Assembly (NCBI RefSeq): GCF_025370935.1
Contig: NC_133501.1
Coordinates: 8,795,466 to 8,859,465, forward strand
Direction: 5' to 3'
Length of the DNA: 64,000 nt
From: Choristoneura fumiferana
Lineage: Eukaryota > Arthropoda > Insecta > Lepidoptera > Tortricidae
The position numbers and the translations under genes are program-made. Position 1 is the first letter of the stretch, and each line of letters starts with the position of its first letter. A model generated the notes under the pieces. It saw nothing but the letters and a program-made list of their open reading frames with translations. It did no database searches and was not told where the DNA came from. Shown in pieces: positions 9,544-19,500 of the stretch.

Positions 9544-10710
9544 GTGAGTATTATGTTTTTTGCAATGTTACGTAGCATGTAGGAAAGAAACACGTGCTAA
9601 ATAATAGTTTAAATTTTTCTCCAGTTAAATTGCTTTTACGTGGTGCCAGCGCGCTATTTCGCGTCTACTTTGTGCTTCAATTTGCGCTGAATTGATCGCG
9701 CTGTGTCGTTTGTATGGAAACTCGGTCAGTTGATTATTATTTTAGTTTCTAGGTGATCTATTTTGGGCTTGGCCGTTCTGCGGAGTTCCTAGTTCAAATT
9801 TCAAAAATGTTTGTTTTTAATATGCATTTGGACCCATGGCGAGGGCTAGAGGGCCTAGCTTTACAGTCTCATTCGAGTCGTAGTTTAGAAAGTGGAATAT
9901 TTTAATAATTAAGCAGCCCACCTTTCATTTGTTGACATTCAGTTTCATAACATTATCAGCCGTTTACGTCGACAACAATTACGTTTTTGTTTCATTTCGT
10001 CAGAAAGCATAGAGAATGTGTAGTGCAATAACTTTTTTTTTTGCGCCGATTAAAGAGGTTGCATAGGTAAGACGTAGAATTTAATTATTTCCGATTTGTA
10101 ATTATTGTAGGTAGATACAACTTCGTTTAAAACTATTTATAGATGTATTCTTGAGATAAGAGGGACATTATAAGTCTTGACTCGGACTGATTATTTTTAA
10201 AAGTTCATGTGAACTTAGTTGTTGACCTTGAATTTGTATAATAAAAACTGGCAATGTCAGGTCATGCTTCCACATTAGATTGTAAAGTATTTAATACACT
10301 GTTTAAGTTATGCAATAATTCATACAGAATGCTTTAGGAATTCAAATTATCTTTATCCAATTTATGTCAAGTACTTCATGGATGTTAAAAAATCTACTGC
10401 CAATTTTGGGAAAACTTCTTGAAAAAAAAGCAACAGGAAACTCATTTTTTTTTATAGACATCTATAATTTTATTTTATGATTCACATCTCAAGTATTAAA
10501 ATTTAGCATATCTAAAAAAAGTTTAATTTTGTTATTTTACCTTATTATATTGTACCTTCTAAGTAGGTGACCAAAGAAAGACCAACCAATATATTATTCA
10601 CTACACTTTACCTGCAGCTTCACACGAGTAAACCATTAGGTCAGGCAGTGAAATTGAAATTTAGGGATTTAAATTCCCATAGGATGGGAGCTCCTGAATT
10701 TTAAATTGTG
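9544..10710. other. AT-rich DNA, probably intron 1 of the PAIP2-like gene
   Basis: I see no coding frame, RNA gene or clear repeat terminus in this stretch. If the first exon near 9.4 kb is real, this is the beginning of a long first intron. Confidence 0.4.
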
Positions 10711-10975
10711 GGCTTCTTCATCATCATATCAGCCGTAGGACGTCCACTGTTGGACAAAGGCCTCCCCCATAGACCTCCAGTTACCTCGGTTGGGCTTGCA
10801 TCCACCATGAACCTGCAACTTTAACCAGGTCATCCATCCATCTTTTTGGTGGACTTCCTACACTGCGCTTGCTGATCCGCGGTCTCCACTTGAGAACCTT
10901 TCGGCACCAACAACCATCTGTTCTCTGTGCTATATGGCCTGCCCATTACCACTTCAATGAGCTAATTGCCTGGCT
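10711..10975 (-). mobile_element. RTE-type LINE, 5'-truncated 3' end
   Basis: Read on the minus strand, the fragment carries the C-terminus of an RTE-clade reverse-transcriptase polyprotein in broken frames. It shows the conserved run with RWLLVPKGSQ, then KKMDG, RFMVDASPTEVTG, the CCTTTGTCCAACAGTGGACG segment, and a terminal ATGATGATGAAG tail at 10711-10720. Stops and frameshifts show it is dead. It corresponds to the same end region as the LINE piece at 54785-55440. Confidence 0.7.
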
Positions 10976-11934
10976 ATGTTGGTGACCACAGATATAGATT
11001 ACACTAGATTACGCAACCAATGCAGACCAAACGTCGGGGTTGGCCCCATACAAAGACTGATTGCTAACTGACTAATCATGACTAGTGACTGACTCGAGCC
11101 CCACGGCGCGGGCGGGCGGCGCATTTGAATCAATTTTGCGCGGACATTGGGGGATTCACATTGCTAATTCGGTCTTGAGACGTCACAGTAGATATAAAAA
11201 AGTGACACGGTTGGTTTTCATACAGATTGAGGTGTTTGCGTTATCTAGTGTAATCTATATCTGTGTCGGTGACCCTTGTTCTTCTAAGTATCTCCTCATT
11301 CATGGGCTTCATTAATGTGTAATCCTAGTGGTTGTAATTCTGGGATTTATTCCTATCCCGTTTATTGAGATAAAAGTAACATATTTGTTATTCCTGTCCT
11401 GACATCCAGCAATCTCCTTGATAAATTTCATCCAAATCTGTCCAGCTGTTTTATATTAAGGAGTAACAAAGGTTTTTCATGGCCTTGAGTTTGCATTTAT
11501 GTTGGATGTAGGCTGTGTAAATTAACCTATGATTTAGTGCTTAGCTACAGCCACAAAAAACAGAAGTTTTTAGGATAAAACTATATTTTAATTTGTTTTA
11601 AACAATTTTTCTTATTATTAGTCTAAATTATTTTCATTGTCAAGTTTTTTGTATGGGACATAGTAGCATTTTTAATTTTTCTCTAGTTTAATATTTACTA
11701 CACTGAAAAAGAAAGTTTGGTACACCAGTTTTTTTATTTGTTAGTTTGAAGACAAATAATTTTGTGTCAGAAACAATGCAATGTAAATAATTTTGACCAT
11801 GTATATGCCCAATGGCCGATTAACATTGATTCGGTAGTCTTGATCAATTCCTGAAAAAAGCTAGTTCTAACACCAACTTTTAGGACTGGGAGGCCTTCTT
11901 TCAGCTTTGCCATTCTGTGCACCAGTGGGCTTAA

Positions 11935-12083
11935 GCCCGGTTCGCATTATTCCAGTAAAACCATGCCAGTAGCGATACATTGCGGAGTTACAATCCAAAC
12001 GAGTTACACAAGATCAATCAAGCACCGCAGTGTCATGCTACAGTGCTACTGGAACAATTTTACTGTAATAATGTGGACCGGGT
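11935..12083. mobile_element. Inverted-repeat MITE, CCCGGT termini
   Basis: The left arm CCCGGTTCGCATTATTCCAG followed by TAAAA pairs with the right arm TTTTACTGTAATAATGTGGACCGGG. A second inner pair, ATGCCAGTAGCG and TACAGTGCTACTGG, extends the hairpin. The element is about 150 bp with no coding capacity. I could not fix a target duplication. Confidence 0.6.
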
Positions 12084-14310
12084 ATTAGTCCGCTACTGCA
12101 TGTCTCCAATTTTTCTCTGCTAGCTCATTTTTCAGTCAGTTCCTAGAAATAACCACTGGAAACTGGGAAGGCCTTGTTTAGCTTTGCTACTCGGGACAGG
12201 CTTAGTCCACCACCAGGATCTTCACATATTTAGACTCTGGCCAACGAAAGCTGTCCCAGACACACCGCATGAGGCTGACAACACTGATTAAACGATGTTG
12301 ATGCTTAAATATTTATTTAATTTTTCCAGATATTATATTATACTCCAGACTTCAAGCTGCATCAACATTCATTATAGTAATGTGTAAAGGTTGATGATGC
12401 ACTTTAGTTGTCCCTTGGTGAATTTTATGACCTTTCTCAGTGCCCATTTACGTACAGTCCAGGATGCATCAATTTTTGGACCATTTTGACCAGATTGGCA
12501 TTGAATATTATCTTCTAAGATTTTAATTCTAATCTAACATAATCTTATAACATTTTTCCATTTTGAGGCTGGTAGGAGGTTGAATTAAGGGTCTACCCGA
12601 GGTTTTCATTGATTTTTGACAAGTTTTGAATTGTATCTCTACTTTTGCACTTCAGATAGAATTATAAGTCAAACGGCTATCATTCTCCAATCTTTTATCT
12701 CCATTTTTGTCTTGAAAAAAATTAATACTTAATTTTATATGTTTTTTTTAGACATTGTCTGAGAAAACACTTATTTTGTATCTCTATTGACGTGAAAGAT
12801 CTAACATATACGAAATCTACATATTTGGGTTTGTCTTTAACGTCTCTACAAACTGGTTGAGGGTTTTCATTTGAAAATAATTAACACAAAAGTTATAGTC
12901 AGAAAACCAGTTTTTTGGCCTAAAATTGTTCAACTTTGATGCCAAATATCTCGAAAACAATGAACTTTGAAGTAAATATAGGATACTATATTGCTTAAAG
13001 CCCTTGTTGTTAATATAATAAGCTACATAAAGCATTAGAAAACTAAGGAATTCATATCGAAGGTCATTGGGGCATGGGATCCCCTTAAACAAAATATAAT
13101 TTATTTATTTCTTAAAGCAGAAATATAAAAAAAAAAAATTGCAAAAAAAAAAAAAGTTTCGTAAAAAATGCGTGGACAGCATTCGCTGGCCAGTCTAAAC
13201 TAAGCAACGGCAAACTCCATAATAAATAATACTGAATAATATCAAGCTAATAATATATTTCACAGTTTTGTCGCACCTACGATTCGGACCGATAAGACTG
13301 AGCACGAAATTTCCCATTACTTATACTGTGACGAAACCGGGGAATCCCCTTTTTAATTGACCGTGCAATAATGACATCTTGTATGTTAAGGTTTTTTAAA
13401 ACCTAAACAGGAGGATAATTTTTTTCCGAACCGGGCGGCTGATACCCACGCTACGGCACTGCTTCTCCCCCCCCTCAATGAGACGTAATTTATATATATT
13501 ATAAAAAAAGAAGTGAACAAATACTGTAGAAAATATAAGGAAAGACTCCAAAACCACACAAACATATATTAGCCAGAGATTTGTTGAATGAACATGAGTG
13601 AGTATGTTTGAATGAACATGAGTATGTTCCCAGGTTAAAAAGATGGCACATCCTAGGGCTCAACCAAAGATAATAAGCCCATATACCTAAAATGGTGATG
13701 GTGTGCAGTGGAACACTACCCAAATTACCCTAAATATTAAAATCCAACCATCTGATTATGGCTAGAACAGCCCATTGCAGATTTGAAACAGGGAAGAAAA
13801 AAAATATTTATGGATGAACCGTAATCTACAGTATGATGAACTGAAACTGAATTTAATTAACTATAACTACATTTATCTGCTGCGAAGTAGCTATAGTACA
13901 ATTAGGGTCTCCCAACATCTATCCAGGCGGAATCTGCAACGCACTTACATGAAAATATGTAATAAAGAGTTGTTGAAACCCCCCAAAACTTTAAATTGTA
14001 TGATGGCATCTTTAGGAAAAAGAGGGAACTATCCTTTTTCTAGTAGTTGCAACAGCTCTCTATAGATATCCGAAGTTTACATGTCATTAATTTGACGTAA
14101 AGTAATTAAGTCCATAAAGGTGCAGTAGATTAGATTAGATTTCCTTGATGGCGGCCTTAAAGCTTGGGCCAATGTCAGTTATTTATTTGATATAAAACGC
14201 CACTTAATAAATACGATGAGTGATGGACGGTCGCCAGCGTTCGTAAATGGTCGTGAAATTGTCTTTTCCCGAAGACCGATGTGCAATCTTTATCGCCGGG
14301 TACTGTAGAA
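12084..14310. other. AT-rich DNA without a recognisable gene
   Basis: Only low-complexity runs are evident, such as the poly-A tracts near 13125-13160. Open frames here have no domain-like composition. It lies within the presumed first intron of the PAIP2-like gene. Confidence 0.5.
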
Positions 14311-14732
14311 TGAGGGCTATCGTTTTTTGTCTCACTAGATGGCGCACTGTTGCGTGAGGTTTTTAAGTATGGCTTTCAAAGTCTGTTATTACGGGCGTGA
14401 AAACAAGGTTTAGATTAAAATCATATTTAATACACCTGAAAACCGTACCATAAAAATATCGAGCATGCCACAGTGTTGCATAGTCCCCGTTTTGTTCGAA
14501 AAAAGGGAGGACAAAGGTTTCCGAAAGCCAAAACTGTCTCAAAACACAGACATTCATTGCCCCGGAACGCATATTTGCCATAATTAATTTCACATATTGC
14601 AAAATATTCACAAAAATATTCTAATTATAAATAAACCCGCGTAGCTCACGAAAAACTATGAGATTTGACATTTCGGGAGACCTCACGCTACACTAGCGCC
14701 TCTAGTGGCGAATTCATTCGCGATAGCCCTCA
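14311..14732 (+). mobile_element. MITE with THAP-like coding remnant, copy 3
   Basis: Nearly the same sequence as the copy at 2936-3363, with intact termini TGAGGGCTATCG and CGATAGCCCTCA. The internal ATG at 14466 again opens MPQCCIVP and is then frameshifted. The close match to copy 1 suggests fairly recent activity or a recent common source. Confidence 0.6.
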
Positions 14733-14990
14733 TTAATTTTAGTTAAATTTAACCACTTTGTTTTATTAAACAGGAATGTCAACTGTTATCAGTTCTCAGA
14801 TAAATGACTAATTCTATTTACTAACACTAATGAACAGTAATTGACCTACCCTATAGTTTAAATGGCTGATAACCAGTTCAATAATGGACAAATGATTAAG
14901 CAAATTACAATGTTAATTACTTAATTATATTACTAGCTTTACGTCAATGGATTTCACTATATTCTCGTTAGTTTCCGACTTTTTTTACAG

Positions 14991-15232
14991 ATAGTACTCA
15001 AGACTTAGACGACATTAGACGTGGGTCGCCAGTGCTGTTTAGACGTTAATTTCAACGTTTTTTAAATTGTTTATTTGCAAGTTGTGCTTTTTAAAGTACA
15101 TTTGGCCGTCATTCAGTGTTAATTTGTTCTTTATAAAGTACGCTAGGACTTTCGATTTATTAGTTATCTGTCTGAAAACTGTTCAGTGTTTTAAGTGTGT
15201 ATTTTGTTAAATATGGATATCAATATTAATAG
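14991..15232 (+). other. Candidate 5' UTR exon with a GC-AG donor
   Basis: A strong acceptor (GACTTTTTTTACAG) precedes 14991, and AG|GCAAGTTC follows 15232, the usual form of a GC-type donor. An ATG at 15213 would open a short upstream frame (MDININ..) that ends within the next exon. Against it: 15085-15170 resembles the repeat at 48560-48620, so both borders may be chance. Low confidence. Confidence 0.2.
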
Positions 15233-15319
15233 GCAAGTTCTTTTATTTTTTTTTTTTAAGTAAAAACCTGGGCGAAAGGTAAAAAATCTGAAGTGCTAAA
15301 TAAGCTATTATATTAAACT

Positions 15320-15490
15320 AGCCGTTACCCGCGACTCTGTCCGCGTAGAGAGAAAAAACTATCCTATGCCCTTCCCCGGGACGCAAACTACCTGTATACC
15401 GAATTTCATCTAAATGGCTTCAGCGGTTTAAACGTGATGAAGTAACAAACAAACAGACTTAAAAACTTTTGCATTTATAATTAGTGGGAT
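15320..15490. repeat. Interspersed repeat, ACTAGCCGTTACCCGCGAC type
   Basis: This stretch begins ACTAGCCGTTACCCGCGACT, continues through CCCGGGACGCAAACTACCTG and ATGGCTTCAGCGGTTTAAAC, and ends in ATTTATAATTAGTGGGAT. The layout recalls the reverse complement of the Helitron-like family at 43036-43233, with a CTAG terminus and CGCGGG motif. It contains no coding capacity. Confidence 0.5.
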
Positions 15491-15711
15491 AGTGGGATTG
15501 AGACTATGACCTTTTTGCGTAATCATTTGTATTTTTTAAATCACTCGTCAAATAAAAAAAAGCACTTTCCTGTAGGAAATTAGCATTGGCACTAAAAGAT
15601 CAAGAGTATTATCAGCTGAAAATAATACCACATTTTTACTTTATTAAATTTCTAGAAGGTCTAAATTGAAATAGTGGATTATTTTGAGTTGGTTGATTAT
15701 ACTCATTAAAA

Positions 15712-16020
15712 AAGCCGTGGTGGGCTAGTGGTTTGACCTATCGCCTCTCAAACAGAGGTTCAAACCCCGGCTGCACCTCTGAGTTTTTCAAATTCTGGTG
15801 CGGAATTACATTTGAAATTTACCACTAGCTTTGCGGTGAAGGAAAACATCGTGAGGAAACCTGCACAACCTGCGAAGCAATTCAATGGTGCGTGTGAAGT
15901 TCCCAATCCGCACTGGGCCCGCGTGGGAACTATGGCCCAAGCCTCTTGTTCTGAGAGGAGGCCTGTGCCCAGCAGTGGGACGTATATAGGCTGGGATGAT
16001 GATGATGATGATGATTACTC
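15712..16020 (+). repeat. tRNA-derived SINE with GATGAT tail
   Basis: The head GCCGTGGTGGGCTAGTGGTT gives an A-box, and GAGGTTCAAACCCC a B-box. The conserved body includes GAAGGAAAACATCGTGAGGA and CAATCCGCACTGGGCCCGCG, and the element ends GGGACGTATATAGGCTGGGA followed by a GAT repeat. It is nearly full length, with a small deletion between the boxes. A copy in the other orientation is at 36925-37232. Confidence 0.85.
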
Positions 16021-16220
16021 ATTGATCTAGGAGTGCGATTTTTGATTATTCTTGACAGTAAACATAACATCATCCTTGTTCATCCTTTCCACCAGGTTGG
16101 TTTAAGAGATATAAATATTTATATGTATTTTCGATAAGAGATATAACTTGGTATTAAAAATAATATGGTGTATATTCTATGGACATAGTTTTTTTATGTC
16201 ACCTTTTCTTGTCTTTCCAG

Positions 16221-16437
16221 TTGCAGAGAAAACCAGAAATGAAGATAGACGGCAAGACACACACAAATTATATTGAAAACCTTATGATAGCAGTGCCTCT
16301 AACTTTAAACATACATAATCTATAAATTTAAAAACAAACTTTGTTCTAAGCATTGTGCCAGTATTGTTAAGCTGTGTTTACACTAGGAGTCTTTAGTTTA
16401 TGGATAGTTGTGTGAGAGAAAATTGAGTGTTGCCAGT
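16221..16437 (+). other. 5' UTR part of the first coding exon, PAIP2-like gene
   Basis: A strong acceptor (CTTTTCTTGTCTTTCCAG, ending 16220) opens this exon. The reading frame of the start codon is closed upstream by an in-frame TAG at 16405-16407, so the ATG at 16438 is the first possible start in this exon and must be preceded by at least one non-coding exon. Confidence 0.6.
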
Positions 16438-16506
16438 ATGAAAATTCCGGAGACTACACCTAACGTTGGTGCTTATTATGGGAATGAGGAGAACGGACAG
16501 TGGCAG
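16438..16506 (+). CDS. Paip2: PAIP2-like gene, coding exon 1
   Basis: The exon has 23 codons from the ATG in context CCAGTATGA to TGGCAG, then GTGAGC. It ends in phase 0. The peptide starts MKIPETTPNVG and includes AYYGNEENGQWQ; no domain is known for it. The upstream in-frame TAG at 16405 fixes this start. Confidence 0.8.
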
Positions 16507-19500
16507 GTGAGCTTTATTTATTTCCTGATTGATATGTCGCATTCGAATGATCAAAACAGATTTGAACAAATTTCTAAGGGCTGTAACCCAATCATGCAGG
16601 ATGTTAAAATCACGAACCCATTTGCGTAGAAAAAAATCAGTGAAAAGAGCCAAAAAAAGGTTACTCGTTTTTTTTATTTCACCAGATCTGTTTGGTGCTT
16701 TTTGATCAACTATCTAGAGCCGAGTTTAGACTTGCAAGAAAAATCGTGTAAGTTGCATTACATTGCGGCGCTCGATTGGCCACTACAAACTCGTTGGTCC
16801 TACGGCCTTGCAATGTCAAAAAAAAAATCTTGCAAGTCTACACTCTTGCCTGACTTGCAAGAACTCAGACTAAGAAACTTTCTTGCCAAGCTCTAGCACT
16901 GGCAAAGCCATTTGCTTTACCATATGTCCCTTGCGTTTGAGGCTGACATTCACCTGGAGTGTTCAAAGACTCCTACACTCGGCTTTACTCACTTGCTTTT
17001 GGCAATTAGAGTTACCTATCAACGCTTTTATTTGTTATATAAATTGAATTGTTCAACTTAAAATTCTTCACCAAGCGACTAATGCACACGCGAGCCAAGG
17101 AACTTCTTCCTTCTTCCTCTAACTCTCTTGCTGTCTCTTTCCAGCCGAACGGCGTGATAATCGACAGCGGCGTGGCCGGCGGCGTGGTCGGCAGCGGCGA
17201 CGGGCTGCACCCCCCGCCCGTGTATCCCGTCCACATCCCGCGGGGACACATACCCGGTGAGTGTCCCCCGATACACCAGGGACACGTGCCGGGCACGTGC
17301 CCCGTGCAAGTGCCTCAGGGATACATGCCTGGTGAGTGGGGTACGCAGTGAAGGGACTTGGCAGAGCCTTGAATCAACCTAGTTTGTTGAAGCAGTATGC
17401 CTTGGTCAGTTACTGTGGAAAGAAGAAAGAAAGAAATAGTTATTTGCTTACAACACATACAGTTGATGTTAAATTGTATTGCATACAGGTTGGCCCATTT
17501 AGATCGGTCAGTATGGCAAAGTCTGAAACTATAAGACATACGAAGATCTGTTCTTTCTTAGGAACCATGCCATCGATTTTAATAACAAGAAAAACTGCAT
17601 TCATACATTAAAAAAAACTTGTACTTAAGTCGTTAAGTTGTAGTTAACTCTGGAATCGTACCCAGACGCTTTGAAAAATAAAACTTACATTATTAAAGAA
17701 TATGAAAATAATGCATTTTATTAATTCTAGATATCGTGTTTCATAGTAACATTTATTTCTTATGACCTACACTACCAATATCTGGTTTATTTTTCAATTC
17801 GATTACCAAACTGAGTACATATTTTTTTTTAATGTATCAATGCAGTTTTTGTTATTACTAAAATCTATGACGTGGTTCCTGAGAACACACAGACAGATCT
17901 TCGTATGTCTTATAGTTTGACTTTCTCATACTGACCGATCTAAATGCGCCCTGTAAGTAAAGGCCTACGCTAGCTGGCGTGGGTGTACTGCGCGGGTGCA
18001 GCCTGATTTAAAACATAGTGTAATCGATTCTACTCTTGATTCTGAGCAAACTTTCTGGTTCTAAATTTTTTCATTAACACCTTGTGCCTCGAGAAAATAT
18101 TATTTTGACTCTCCTAGCTTTTGATTCCTCTATTTCTCGTCTAATATTATATGTTGTTTCAGGGTACGTGATGGCAGGCGCTTACTACGCAGGCGCGGGT
18201 TACCCCGCAGCCCCCCCTGACGACTTCGCTGACTACATGTGGATGGAAAACGAAGAGGAATTCGACAAACAGGTGAGCATTTGCTTCTTCTATCTAGATT
18301 GCATACTCATAGGGAATATGCAGGTATCACTTTGTCTAAAAAGCAGCTGGTCTAAGTACCAAGTGGTCTAGGGTAGTCTAAAAAGTTCGCCAAAGATAGA
18401 TCTTATATAAAAATAGAGACTAGAGTAGTCGGTCTCCATTCATTGTTAATAAGTACTTTGAAGACAATTACACAGTTGAACAATGATATCGGATCAGCTA
18501 TAAGGTTACAGCTTATTAGAGCCACCCGGCACCCGACCACCACAGCTTCGACTTTCGGCGTCCACTCGTCGGCAGGTGGTCCACGAATTTCCGAGTAGGG
18601 GGTATGAAGGGTGCTGGCGGGGGGGTGGAGAGCGCCGCATCCCAAGTGATCCGGTGACGCTACGGAGTTGATGTAGTGACCGCATGCCCAGACAAATACA
18701 TACGAAGAATAATAACCGCTCGAGGCGAGGCGGTGCTGGTCGGGTGCCGGATGGCTGTAACCTTTAAGCTACCTGTGCATTGTATAAATTATAATAATAA
18801 ATAATTCTATTCTGTGACCCAAAGTTGAGCTCCTATTCTTTCCTATTATTTCTCGCACCTTGACGCAATTCAAACCTAATCTATCCTATGTTTTTTCAAG
18901 TTTCCAACACGAACAGATTAGGTAGGAGGAGTTGTTTCTTAGACCACTTGCTTCTTAGAACAGTTGCTTCTTAGACCACTTGCTTGTAAGACCACTTGCT
19001 ACTTATTATACTAAATGTAAACAAATTCATCATTGGAATTCAAACTAGACTAGTGTATTTCAATACAGAAATGTAAATGTGTAGATAGTTTAATGGGGGA
19101 ATTTCAATATTTAAGACACAAATTGACGTTGTTTTGTTTACATTTAGTTAAATACCTATCCAAACCAAGTGTAGACAAAGTTATAATTATGCAGAATATT
19201 TATATTATTCCTGAATAAAATACCAGCTATTCAGATATAACATTATTTTATTGAAATTGAAAGTCCTAGCCTGACAAAATAATAAAAAAATATTAAGTAT
19301 TCTCTACAAAATAGCATTCAAAGTTTTATTCTGTCCCTCAAAAAAATCTGCGATGATCCCACCTGAGAGAAGATTGATTCCACCAGCGATGCTCATTCAT
19401 GGCAGTCAACATGTTAAATTTATTACAACACAATACAACGACTCTTTAATGTACACCACAAATAGTAAGCGATACAGAAAACAGGTACATACATACATAT

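Noticed and set aside
16408..16629. Longer N-terminus and unspliced exon 1 of the PAIP2-like protein
   Set aside because: There is no ATG between the in-frame TAG at 16405 and 16438, and CAG|GTGAGC at 16506 is a clear donor.
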